Shown one piece after another: positions 1-7,434 of a stretch of 34,684 nt of DNA (positions are counted from its first letter, which is position 1; the number at the start of each line of letters is the position of its first letter). This DNA is from Kocuria rosea. Lineage in GTDB: Bacteria; Actinomycetota; Actinomycetes; Actinomycetales; Micrococcaceae. The notes under the pieces are model-generated. The model saw only the letters and a list, made by a program, of their open reading frames with translations. It was not told the DNA's origin and ran no database searches. Where the stretch lies: the NCBI RefSeq assembly GCF_023715525.1, contig NZ_JAMBOG010000029.1, positions 1 through 34,684 on the forward strand. The letters are read 5' to 3'. A program made the position numbers and the translations under genes.

Positions 1-17
1 GTCAGATCGCGTACGAC

Positions 18-38
18 CCCCCCCGGCACCCGGGGGGG
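18..38 (-). terminator. GC-rich hairpin downstream of the cold-shock gene
   Basis: A perfect inverted repeat with two 9-base arms (18-26 and 30-38) and a 3-base loop lies about 70 bases past the stop of the cold-shock gene. There is no T-run, which is usual for intrinsic terminators in high-GC actinobacteria. Confidence 0.5.
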
Positions 39-105
39 CGACTCCAGGGCGGCGTCAGGCGGTTCAGCCCGGCGCCGGGGATCTCACGAGGAGATCAGTG
101 CGAGT

Positions 106-312
106 TCAGGAGATGACGGTGATGTTCGCGGCCTGGGGGCCCTTGGGGCCGTCCTGGGTCTCGAACTCGACGCGCTGGTTCTCCTCGAGGGAGCGGAACC
201 CGCCGGAGTTGATGGCCGAGAAGTGCGCGAACACGTCCTTGGAGCCGTCCTCGGGGGTGATGAAGCCGAAGCCCTTGTCGGCGTTGAACCACTTGACGAT
301 GCCAGTAGTCAT
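106..312 (-). CDS. cspA: Cold-shock domain protein (CspA family)
   Basis: A 68-residue single-domain cold-shock protein, the normal family length. These are five-stranded OB-fold proteins that bind single-stranded RNA and DNA in the cytoplasm and melt RNA secondary structure as chaperones or antiterminators. Both RNA-binding motifs are visible: RNP1 as KGFGFI (residues 13-18) and RNP2 as VFAHFS (27-32), with the N-terminal GIVKWFN motif and the C-terminal [10 protein letters not shown]. The ATG at 310-312 gives exactly the family start (MTTGIVKW). The upstream SD-like AGGT is weak. The gene is monocistronic, behind a long AT-richer leader and followed by a hairpin. Family identity is certain; whether it is cold-induced or constitutive cannot be told from the sequence. 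Confidence 0.96.
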   Translation of the reverse strand: MTTGIVKWFNADKGFGFITPEDGSKDVFAHFSAINSGGFRSLEENQRVEFETQDGPKGPQAANITVIS

Positions 313-472
313 GAGTGACCTACCTTTTCTGGAAAACGGAGCGTCCCCGGCTCTCGGGGTGCTCGGGCGTTGCGATGCCTGCCAAAACGTCTTCTCAGAA
401 AAACTGCTGCACCCCGACGGGGCGAACTGCTCGAACTGCAAAAACGAAACTTCAACAACTGCCCCCACTGTA
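313..472 (-). promoter_or_regulatory. Long AT-richer 5' leader and possible -10 box of the cold-shock gene
   Basis: On the minus strand a TACAGT hexamer (467-472), fitting the actinobacterial TANNNT -10 pattern, would start a leader of about 150 bases before the csp ATG. The leader is clearly AT-richer than its surroundings and carries an 8-base direct repeat, CAGTTCGA/GCAGTTCG, at about 423-439. Long structured leaders are typical of cold-shock mRNAs and act in temperature-dependent stability and translation. No convincing -35 was found. Regulation by the leader is inferred from the family. Confidence 0.3.
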
Positions 473-761
473 CGCGATCCGGCCCGGATGCGCAGTGATC
501 GGCACCACCTGCGACCCCGCGGACGGCGTGCGTGCGAGGAGAACACCCCGTCCTGACCGCTGCCGGGACCGCGACAGGGTTCCCCCGGCACCCGGACGGG
601 CACCCGGACGGGCACCCCCGGTGCCCGCCGTGGTCATCGCCCGGGGTCCGGTGCCCGGCCGCGCGCCCGTGGTTGAGGAGGGCCGGGCGACCTCAACCCG
701 AGGGACTGCGGGAGCCCGGTCCGGGACGAGTCCGGCCCAGTCGGTGGAGTCGCTCGACGCC
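473..761. other. No gene seen
   Basis: No supported gene lies between the csp leader and the LGFP-repeat pseudogene. The segment contains short GC-rich direct repeats (a GCACCCGGACGG-like unit near 590-615). Open frames crossing it have no recognisable protein signature and lack a good ribosome binding site. Confidence 0.4.
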
Positions 762-1436
762 GTCGAGCAGGACGTCCAGGGCGAACTCGAACTCGAACTG
801 CTCGTCGCAGTCGCCACCGGCGCCCACTGGGTGCGCAGCAACATCGAGGCCACCTACAAGCGTCTCGGAACGGCCGACGGGGTGCTGGGCGTCCCGACCA
901 CCGACGAGGCCGCCGACGGGACCGGCGGCTGCGCCCAGAGCTTCCAGAGGGGCATGATGTACTGGAGCTCCGCCACCGGGGCCGGTGGCGCGAAGGGGAT
1001 CCTGGGCTACCCGATCGCCGGCGAGACATCCGACGGCATCGGCGGCTAGGTCCAGTCCTTCCACAAGGGCCGCACCGTGCGGAGCCGGCTCACGGGGGCG
1101 TCCGCCGCCCAGGGCTCCATCGGTGATCGCCACCTCAATGCGAAGGGGCAGGCCGGCGAACCGGGCCACCCCACCCCCGCCGAGGCGCCCACCAGCACCG
1201 GCGGCTCCTACCAGAAGCTCCAGAAGGGCCGGATCTGCCGGAGTTCCGCGACCGGTGCCCGGGAGGTCCTGGGCAGGATCAGTACCGCGTACGTCGGCCT
1301 GGGCGGAACGGCCAGCCGGCTCGGGTTCCCCACGAGCGGCGAGACCCGCGCCGTCGACGGCTCGACGGTCCAGCGGTTCCAGGGCGGAACGATCACCCTG
1401 AGGACCAACGGCACCATCCGCATCGACCACCACTGA
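762..1436 (+). pseudogene. Decayed LGFP-repeat cell-wall protein
   Basis: One reading frame encodes about four LGFP-type repeats, the roughly 50-residue units thought to anchor actinobacterial exported proteins or hydrolases to the wall. The signature core appears as LGVP, LGYP, an eroded GHP and a good LGFPTSGE, each followed by a variant of the Q-x-F-x-x-G repeat end. The frame is cut by an in-frame TAG at 1047-1049, exactly where a repeat should read GG-x-VQSF, and the same frame resumes to 1436. The second repeat has lost about 12 residues before its LGYP core. No signal peptide, catalytic domain or convincing start precedes the repeats, so the 5' part is missing. The left edge given is approximate. 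Readthrough or a sequencing error at 1047 is possible, but the eroded repeats argue for a dead gene. Confidence 0.75.
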
Positions 1437-1446
1437 GTCGCCACCG

Positions 1447-1463
1447 CCACGACGACGTCGTGG
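1447..1463 (+). terminator. Small hairpin after the LGFP pseudogene
   Basis: Seven-base perfect arms CCACGAC/GTCGTGG enclose a GAC loop 10 bases past the pseudogene stop. It may be the relic terminator of that gene. The rest of 1437-1749 holds nothing else that can be supported. Confidence 0.35.
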
Positions 1464-1749
1464 ACCGGTGGTGGACCCGGCGGGGCGTCGGGTCCGGGGT
1501 GGTGGAGCTGCGCGCGAGCCCGCAGCAGGGCCGCGGTCCCCTGCACGGCTGCGCTCGCCTCGTCGGCGGGGAGCACGGGGACGTGCAGCGTCCCCCGGGC
1601 CGGACGCCGAGTCCCTCGGGACCGCCCCCTCGAGTGACACGCCCACCGCGGCGGCGGTCGGGCCCACAGCCCCGGCAGAATGGCCTCGTCGCACTGCGCG
1701 AGCACGCCCCCGTGGCGCCCGTACTCCCCCTTCGAAGGAGCCCCTCCGA

Positions 1750-2079
1750 ATGACCGAGCACCACCGTCTCGACGGACGTTCCACCCACTACACCGACGTC
1801 CAGGGGCACGTCGTGGCCAAGTGCGAGGACGGCCCCGGCTTCCTCGCCTGGACGCTGCTCTCGGCCGCGGGGCTGTCCCTCGTGGTCGCGTCCTTCCCCG
1901 GGACGAACTGGCTGGTGCTCCCCGGGGCGCTGCTGGCGCTGCTGGGGGTCAGCCAGTCCCACCCCTACCGGGCCTACACCCACTGGTACGGCCTCGTCGT
2001 CGCCGTCGTCGCCCTCGGCGGCCCCCTGCTGCACCTGCTGGCCCTGTTGGAGATCGCCGGCCCGCCGCACGGCCACTGA
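1750..2079 (+). CDS. Small hypothetical membrane protein
   Basis: A 109-residue protein of unrecognised family. The ATG is preceded by a clear AAGGAG (about 1735-1740) at good spacing, which fixes the start. A hydrophilic N-terminus (MTEHHRLDG, about 35 residues) is followed by two or three hydrophobic stretches (residues about 34-50, 53-65 and 79-102), separated by the polar SQSHPYRAYTHWYG segment, and a short tail ending HGH. It looks like a small integral membrane protein. The N-terminal region has the HYTDVQGHVVAK pattern of a soluble cytoplasmic cap, but no enzyme motif. It stands alone, between a pseudogene and a long gap. No function is proposed. Confidence 0.7.
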   Translation: MTEHHRLDGRSTHYTDVQGHVVAKCEDGPGFLAWTLLSAAGLSLVVASFPGTNWLVLPGALLALLGVSQSHPYRAYTHWYGLVVAVVALGGPLLHLLALLEIAGPPHGH

Positions 2080-2695
2080 CCGCCGCGGCCCAGGGCCCCT
2101 CCGGCTCGACGCTGGCCTCCCGGACCCTTGTGCCCGCTCGCCGGAAGGCGAGGGGCCGGGGTGGTGCTGGTCGCGGGCCGGCCGACGCCGCCGTGGTCGG
2201 TGATCACCCACTCCGGGCGCCGGCACCCATCGGCGTCCACGAGGTGAGCCGGGTCCGGGTCCACGCTCACCGTCGCGTCCAGGAGGGCGCGGGCCCGCCC
2301 GGACATCCGGATCTGCTCGACGGCCCCGCGGTCCGGCGCAGCACCGACCGGGATGTGACGGCCTCCGAGCCGCGACCGGCATCGCGCCGGGTCCGTCGGG
2401 GTGCTGGTGGCGCCCACGGACGGGAGCCTGGCCGCGGGGCAGAACCTGGAGGTGAACCGGGCAAGGCACTCACGGTGGCGGCGGGAACGGCATCGCCGTC
2501 CTCACCGTGACCACCAGCCTGGCGGCAGGCCGGGTCCCTGTCGCTGATCCGGCTCGGCGGCGGGTCCTGGTGCTCGCCGGCATCGGCCTGGCCGCTCCAC
2601 GAGGGCTCGAACTCCTCCTGCCGCTCTCCGGCCCCGGTCACCTGCCGGAGCCGGCAGCGGAGCGTCCGGCCCGGGCCGTGGCCGCGCGGCGCGGC
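2080..2695. other. Long gap without a supported gene
   Basis: About 616 bases between the small membrane protein and the ferredoxin. Several frames stay open because of high GC, but none shows a ribosome binding site together with a recognisable domain. A minus-strand segment (about 2200-2360) has protein-like composition (for example LVDADGCRRPEWVITDHG) and could be a gene remnant, but no family was recognised. Confidence 0.4.
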
Positions 2696-2896
2696 TCACC
2701 GTGAGGGCCCGATCCGGATCGCGGACGCCGGGCACGCTGCCGCGGCCTCGCGGACCGCGTCGTGCACGGCCTCCGGGGGTGCCGCGTCGCGCAGGACGAC
2801 GACGCCGTCCTCGTCGCGCTGGTCGAACACCTCCGGCGCCAGGGCAGCGCACTGACCGGCACCGCAGCACTTGGACTGGTCCACACCGACCTGCAT
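2696..2896 (-). CDS. P450-type [3Fe-4S] ferredoxin
   Basis: A 66-residue ferredoxin of the short single-cluster type that feeds electrons to actinobacterial cytochromes P450. Cluster ligands are visible as Cys10, Cys16 and Cys55 in the patterns KCCGAGQC and ACPASAI; the second position of the usual four-cysteine motif is Gly/Ala, which points to a [3Fe-4S] cluster. Cys11 is adjacent to the motif and is not a standard ligand. The start ATG follows a strong AAGGAGG seven bases upstream. The gene is divergent from the P450 at 3269, sharing a 372-base intergenic region, so the two are very likely functional partners. No ferredoxin reductase gene is nearby; a housekeeping reductase must supply electrons. 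Confidence 0.93.
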   Translation of the reverse strand: MQVGVDQSKCCGAGQCAALAPEVFDQRDEDGVVVLRDAAPPEAVHDAVREAAAACPASAIRIGPSR

Positions 2897-3268
2897 GTCC
2901 GCCTCCTTGTCCCCGGCCGGCCCCGGCAGAGGGCCGGCACCGCGGCGCGGTCGGAAGGATGTCGTCCCCTGCCCGAAAAGTAGCAGGAGGCGGTGGAACA
3001 TCGTCCGCTTCGGCCGTCACGATCCGGCGCGGACGGTGCCCGCTGCTCCGGTGACCGGGCGGAGGACGACGACGGGGGCGCGTCGGCCCGCACACGGCAC
3101 GACGGCACGGAGCGATCACCGGTCCGCCGCGGGCCGACGACCCGAACGAGCACCGAGCGCGGCCCGTCGCTCCTGGTCACGACGCATTTGGACGGGTTTG
3201 TCCCCGCTCTGTAGCGTGGAACACCACGGAAGTCGTTCCGCCGTACGGTTGCAAGGACTGGGTGACCC
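2897..3268. other. Divergent control region between ferredoxin and P450
   Basis: This 372-base region must hold both promoters. It becomes AT-richer near 3180-3260. No unambiguous -35/-10 pair was found; TTTGTCC (about 3197-3203) with TAGCGT (about 3212-3217) is a weak possibility for the P450 side. The clearest structure is the inverted repeat listed separately at 3227-3240. Confidence 0.4.
3227..3240. promoter_or_regulatory. Inverted repeat, possible operator in front of the P450
   Basis: CGGAA-GTCG-TTCCG, with perfect 5-base arms around a 4-base spacer, lies 28 bases before the P450 ATG and just downstream of the weak promoter-like boxes. Placement and symmetry suit a TetR- or MarR-type repressor site, but no such regulator gene is adjacent. 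It is short enough to occur by chance. Confidence 0.3.
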
Positions 3269-4459
3269 ATGGCCTCCACCGACCCCACCGCCCTGCCGAT
3301 CACCCGGCAGTGCCCCTATGCCCCGCCGCCGGAGCATCTGCGGTTGCGCGACGAGGCGCCCATATCCCGGGTCACGCTGCCCTCCGGGATGACCGTGTGG
3401 GCCCTGACCCGCCACGCGGACATCCGGGCGATGCTCGCCGATCCGCGGTTCAGCTCCGACCGCTACCGCCCCGGGTTCCCGGCGCCCACCCGTGATCCGG
3501 TCCCGGTCTCGCTGAGCCTGCTCGGCATGGACCCGCCGGAGCACGGGCCGGCCCGGCGGGAGGTGATGGGAGAGTTCACGCTCAAGCGGATCACCGCGCT
3601 CGGCCCCCGCATCCAGCAGATCGTGGACGACCGCATCGACGCCATGCTCACCGGGCCCCGCCCCGTGGACCTGGTGCAGGCGCTGTCCCTGCCAGTCCCC
3701 TCGCTGGTGACCTGCGAGCTGCTCGGCGTGCCCTACTCGGACCACGACTTCTTCCAGACCCGCTCGGCCGTGCTGCTCTCGCGCACCGTTGCGGTGCAGG
3801 AGATCCAGCGGGGACTGCACGAGCTGCTGTCCTATCTCGACCAGCTGGTCACCACGAAGGAACAGCATCCCACCGACGACCTGCTGGGCCGGCAGATCCG
3901 CAGGCAGCAGGAGAAGGGCGCCGTCGACCACCAGGCGCTGGTCAGCCTGGCCTTCCTGCTTCTGGTGGCCGGCCACGAGACCACGGCCAACATGATCTCC
4001 CTGGGCACCCTGGCCCTCGTCGAACACCCCGAGGACCTGGCCGCGATCCGCGAGGACCCCGGCAGAACCCCCGACGCCGTGGAGGAGCTGCTGCGCTACT
4101 TCACGATCGCCGAGCTCGGGACCTCACGCGTCGCCCTGGAGGACGTGGAGCTGGGCGGGGTGCTCATCCGCGCCGGCGAGGGTGTGCTCGGGCTGTCCAA
4201 CACCGCCAACCGGGATCCGGAGGTGTTCACCGACCCGGACGAGCTCGACATCGACCGCGGCGGACGCCACCACCTCGCCTTCGGCTACGGCCCGCACCAG
4301 TGCCTGGGCCAGAACCTCGCCCGCCTGGAGCTGCAGATCGTCTTCGACACGCTGTTCCGGCGGATCCCCGGTCTCCGGTCCGCCGTGCCCGTCGACGAGC
4401 TGCCCTTCAAGAACGACTCGGACATCTACGGCCTCCACGAGTTCCCCGTCACCTGGTGA
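3269..4459 (+). CDS. Cytochrome P450 (CYP105/CYP107-like)
   Basis: A 396-residue soluble bacterial class I P450 that would oxidise a small organic substrate using O2 and electrons from a ferredoxin. Visible landmarks: I-helix oxygen-activation motif AGHETT (234-239), K-helix ExxR as ELLR (273-276), and the heme loop FGYGPHQCLGQNLAR with the axial ligand Cys345. The N-terminal CPYAPPPEH and the C-terminal YGLHEFPVTW are typical of the CYP105/CYP107 group of actinobacteria. The ATG has AAGGA about 11 bases upstream. The divergent ferredoxin at 2696-2896 is the expected partner. The substrate cannot be read from sequence; no biosynthetic cluster surrounds it, so xenobiotic or fatty-acid oxidation is as likely as secondary metabolism. 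Confidence 0.96.
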   Translation: MASTDPTALPITRQCPYAPPPEHLRLRDEAPISRVTLPSGMTVWALTRHADIRAMLADPRFSSDRYRPGFPAPTRDPVPVSLSLLGMDPPEHGPARREVMGEFTLKRITALGPRIQQIVDDRIDAMLTGPRPVDLVQALSLPVPSLVTCELLGVPYSDHDFFQTRSAVLLSRTVAVQEIQRGLHELLSYLDQLVTTKEQHPTDDLLGRQIRRQQEKGAVDHQALVSLAFLLLVAGHETTANMISLGTLALVEHPEDLAAIREDPGRTPDAVEELLRYFTIAELGTSRVALEDVELGGVLIRAGEGVLGLSNTANRDPEVFTDPDELDIDRGGRHHLAFGYGPHQCLGQNLARLELQIVFDTLFRRIPGLRSAVPVDELPFKNDSDIYGLHEFPVTW

Positions 4460-4547
4460 CAGCGGCACCGCCCGGGTGGGGAACCAGGGACCGGAGTCAC
4501 GGAGCGGAGATCGTGGGCGGATCGACCGGGCCCTCTCCGCGAGCGCG

Positions 4548-5333
4548 TCAGGCGGCGAGCGCCGAGGAACCTACCACGGCATCCACGAGGGTGCGGAGCT
4601 GCTGGGGTGTCCCGTCGTCGACGACGGTGGTGTCGATGAGGTGCTGGCTCACTCCGGCCCCGGAGGAGTGGGTGTTGCCGGCGGTGTTCGGGGCGGGGCG
4701 GTGGACCCGGATCACGGTGCCGCCGCTTTCCCGGATGGCCCTGGCCTCCTGGTCGGAACGGACGTCGTCGACGACCACGGGGCCGTCGATCGCCGCGGCG
4801 GCGGTGAGCGCGAGACGGACCCACAGGTCAGGGCCGAACTGGTCGATCTGGGGTCCCGCGTCAGTGCGCAGGAGCCGGTGGAGACGGTGGATCTCCCGGT
4901 GGGCGGGGACGGCGGGATCCCTGAGCCGGCTCCAGTCCCCGTTCACGGCGGTCAGGTGGGCCGACAGGCGGTCGGCGACGGCGTTCCTGTGGGCGGGGAC
5001 GCAGAAGGGGTCGAGGAGGCGGGCGGCCTTGGTGGCCGGGCGGATGCGTCCGTCCCGGGGATCGGCCAGCAACCCGCGGCGGGAGATCTCCCGGGAGAAG
5101 GCGTTGATCAGCCGCTGGGACTCGTCGAGGGCTTTCTTGGGCACGGTGCCGGAGTCGTCGTCGCGGGCGCGTCGTCGGGTGCCTTCGACGAGCGGGTCGA
5201 CGGCCAGCAGGATCTCCCGGACGGGGTCGGACAGGCCCAGGCGGGTGTGGCCGTGGGCGGCGACGAGGTGGGCGGCGGCGGTGTCCGCGCCCGAGTGGGG
5301 GTGGCCGGTGAGGCCGAGGAGGGAGGTGGCCAT
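4548..5333 (-). CDS. Deoxynucleotide monophosphate kinase-like P-loop protein, P-loop lysine missing
   Basis: A 261-residue protein resembling the dNMP kinase/dephospho-CoA-kinase branch of P-loop NTPases, a family often found in phages. The N-terminal strand and loop read LLGLTGHPHSGADTAA, where the family has GxxGSGKDT; the invariant lysine is replaced by alanine (codon GCG). The later VVVDDVRSDQEARAIRESGG resembles the family's conserved TDVRFPNEAxxIxxxGG segment and is followed by VIRVHRP. ATG at 5331-5333 is chosen because CAGGAAAG precedes it and the family fold begins there; an upstream extension is low-complexity and arginine/proline rich. The gene converges on the P450. Loss of the lysine suggests a catalytically weak or repurposed nucleotide-binding protein. 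Fold assignment is moderately sure, activity uncertain. Confidence 0.72.
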   Translation of the reverse strand: MATSLLGLTGHPHSGADTAAAHLVAAHGHTRLGLSDPVREILLAVDPLVEGTRRRARDDDSGTVPKKALDESQRLINAFSREISRRGLLADPRDGRIRPATKAARLLDPFCVPAHRNAVADRLSAHLTAVNGDWSRLRDPAVPAHREIHRLHRLLRTDAGPQIDQFGPDLWVRLALTAAAAIDGPVVVDDVRSDQEARAIRESGGTVIRVHRPAPNTAGNTHSSGAGVSQHLIDTTVVDDGTPQQLRTLVDAVVGSSALAA

Positions 5334-6092
5334 GGGGTGCTTTCCTGGGTAGTGCGGATGTCCCGTCCTCCAGGGGTACGGGCGGAGCGGGGCGCAGCGC
5401 GGGGCGCAGCGGGGAGCGTCCCGCCCGGCGACGGGCGCTCGCGCGGTGGGGTACCGCCCGGGGTGGGCGGTGGCTGGAGGGCGTGGGTTCAGAGTACTGC
5501 CCACGTCCGACCGTCTGTGCAGGCCGCGGGCGGCCCGGCGGTGCCCGGAGGAGGTGTTCGCGGGAACCCCTCGACCGGGCGCACGGGGCCGACGATCTTC
5601 AGCTCCGGTTCAGCAGGCCCGGGCCATCCTGGTGGCACATGGTTTCCCCTGACCGTGGACCTGAAGAAGGTGACAGCAGAAGGCCGCCGCCGGTGAGAAC
5701 CCGACGGCGGCCTTCTGCGCACCCGGGCCCGGGCGTGGTCCTCGACCCCCGTCCCGGCACGGTCACGGCGGTCCGCCCCGGGTCCTCCCACCACCCGGCG
5801 TAGGGCACGGCGGGGAACAGGACGACCGGGGTTGCCGGGAGGGTGTCCTGGGGGTGCCCGCAGCGCAGCGCCCGGCGCGCGGTCGTCCCACGCGCGCCAC
5901 GGCGCGTGCCTGCGGGCAGAGGTGGTTGCTGTCGGCCGGATCCGGCGAGGATCATGGGGCACAGCACCTTCACGGTGAGCTGTTCCTCGACGAAGAGGGT
6001 CCTGGGATGACCTTGTGCGCACTGTCCTTCCGCGGCAGGGGCCGGCGGGGCCCGACCGCGCTGAGTGGCACGCCCGGAGCCGGAGCACTCCG
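5334..6092. other. Long gap without a supported gene
   Basis: 759 bases between the divergent kinase-like and AraC-type genes. It holds the strong hairpin at 5676-5718. Upstream of the kinase-like gene the minus strand shows a tandem GCGCTGCGCCCC-like unit near 5385-5415. Open frames across 5483-5970 on both strands are proline/arginine-rich, lack family signatures and are treated as GC artefacts. Confidence 0.45.
5676..5718. terminator. Orphan strong hairpin with GNRA-like tetraloop
   Basis: Perfect 14-base arms (5676-5689 and 5705-5718, core CAGAAGGCCGCCG) enclose an inner GGT-GAGA-ACC stem-loop. The outer stem contains AGAAGG/CCTTCT and is among the most stable structures in the window. 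It lies inside a long gap with no recognised gene ending near it, so it may be a terminator relic, a bidirectional terminator or a structured RNA. Confidence 0.55.
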
Positions 6093-7040
6093 GTGAGCGA
6101 GGCCTTCCGCTACGAGCTCACGGCCACCGACCCGGAGGCCGCGTCGTTGCTGTTCGCGACCATCGGCGCGCGCTTCACCTTCCACCCCTCCGATCGCGAC
6201 TTCTCCTACCACGAGTTCCGCGCCGGGGACGAGGCTCTGACCGTCTCCCGCGTGGAACTGGCCGGGTCGTACTCCTCCTGGGGCGACACGGAGATGTTCA
6301 GCGTCGTCCACGGGCACGCCGGCCGCTGCGACTGGTCCACCCGCGACGAGGCCGGCACGGGGATCGGGGCGCCGGTGCTGTTCCGGCCCCGCAGCCCCAC
6401 GCTCTTCGTCGTGGACGCGCTGGAGGCCACGAACGTCTACCTCACCTCGCACCTGCTGCAGGACGTCGCCGACACGGTCTACGGCTCCGAGAACGTCCCG
6501 GTGGCCTTCGCCTCCTCCCACCCGGCCAGCACCAGCCTGGGCCACTACTGGTCGGGCCTGGCCCGCCTGGCCCGGGACACCGTGGACTCCGGGGCCTTCG
6601 AGGCGCCCCTGGTGCGCGCCAACCTCACCCGGCACCTGGCCGTCGCCGTGCTCGAGTGCTTTCCCCTGACCGGTGACCGCCAGACGCGGTCGCTGTCCAT
6701 GGCCGCCCAGGCCCGCCGCTACCGCATCGCCAAACAGTTCTTCGACGACCACGCCCCCGGACCGGTCACCGTCGAGGACGCCGCCCGTGCGGCGAGCACC
6801 ACCACCTCCCTCCTGACCCGGGCCTTCCGGGCCAACCACCCCCAGGGGCTGAGCCCCACCGAGTACCTGCGGCGGGCGCGGCTGGCCGGGGCCCACGCCG
6901 ACCTCCTCGAGGCCGACCCCACCACCGGGGCCACGGTCGCCGGCATCGCCGCCCGCTGGGGCTTCGCCCACCCCGGCCGCTTCGCCGGTCACTACCGCGC
7001 GGCCTACGGCGTCCCCCCGAGCACGACCCTCGGCCGATGA
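6093..7040 (+). CDS. AraC-family transcriptional regulator
   Basis: A 315-residue regulator with the AraC/XylS two-helix-turn-helix DNA-binding domain at its C-terminus (about residues 210-312). The first HTH is around VTVEDAARAASTTTSLLTRAF. The second ends in AGIAARWGFAHPGRFAGHYRAAYGVPPS, the diagnostic AraC signature with the usual F/Y-G-V-x-P-S end. The N-terminal 200 residues resemble the ligand- or oligomerisation-type AraC-binding region (FSYHEFRAGDEALTVSRVEL), with no identified ligand. The GTG at 6093 is preferred because GGAG (6082-6085) precedes it at seven bases; upstream codons look non-coding. It stands alone and is divergent from the kinase-like gene, so its target is unknown. 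Confidence 0.88.
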   Translation: MSEAFRYELTATDPEAASLLFATIGARFTFHPSDRDFSYHEFRAGDEALTVSRVELAGSYSSWGDTEMFSVVHGHAGRCDWSTRDEAGTGIGAPVLFRPRSPTLFVVDALEATNVYLTSHLLQDVADTVYGSENVPVAFASSHPASTSLGHYWSGLARLARDTVDSGAFEAPLVRANLTRHLAVAVLECFPLTGDRQTRSLSMAAQARRYRIAKQFFDDHAPGPVTVEDAARAASTTTSLLTRAFRANHPQGLSPTEYLRRARLAGAHADLLEADPTTGATVAGIAARWGFAHPGRFAGHYRAAYGVPPSTTLGR

Positions 7041-7049
7041 CCGCCCGCC

Positions 7050-7066
7050 CCGCCCACCCCGGGCGG
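7050..7066 (+). terminator. Terminator hairpin after the AraC-type gene
   Basis: CCGCCC (7050-7055) and GGGCGG (7061-7066) form a short stem with a 5-base loop ten bases past the stop codon. Confidence 0.4.
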
Positions 7067-7230
7067 AGCAGCGCCACGGTCCTGGGCGGCCCCGTGCGGC
7101 CACTCCATCCCGCGCCCCCGGCGCCGCCGTCGTGAGGAGATCCAGGCCTCCGGGCCGACCCGCTGCCACGGACTGGGCGGTTGATCCGGCTGCCGGGACC
7201 ACGACCTCGAGGACCGGGCCCGGGCATGCA

Positions 7231-7265
7231 GGTGCACCCCACCCGCCGCGCGGATGGGGTGCACC
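7231..7265. terminator. Strong hairpin between convergent genes
   Basis: Perfect 11-base arms GGTGCACCCCA/TGGGGTGCACC with a 13-base loop. It lies between the AraC-type gene (plus) and the acidic protein gene (minus, ending at 7435), so it probably works as a bidirectional terminator. Otherwise the 7067-7434 gap holds nothing that can be supported. Confidence 0.55.
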
Positions 7266-7434
7266 AGCAATGTGGGTGACGGCCTGACCGCTGCCCGCCC
7301 GGGCCGTGTGCCCGGACGCGTACGGCCGATGGTCGGTCCTCCTCAGACGAGGGACAGCGCCCGGGACGGCAGGAACTGCTCACGGCAGAGCGTGGCCCGT
7401 CCGCCGATCGGCTCCCGGGCCGCCCGGCTCAGTG

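Noticed and set aside
2200-2417. Possible minus-strand gene starting near 2417
   Set aside because: A short part looks protein-like, but there is no ribosome binding site, no recognisable domain, and the frame runs into the small membrane gene.
2507-2704. Plus-strand frame with RRVLVLAGIGLA, considered as a ferredoxin reductase remnant
   Set aside because: Only one vague NAD/FAD-like stretch; not enough to call homology.
5599-5973. Possible 124-codon minus-strand gene
   Set aside because: It runs through the strong hairpin at 5676-5718, is Pro/Arg/Gly-rich, and has no family signature.
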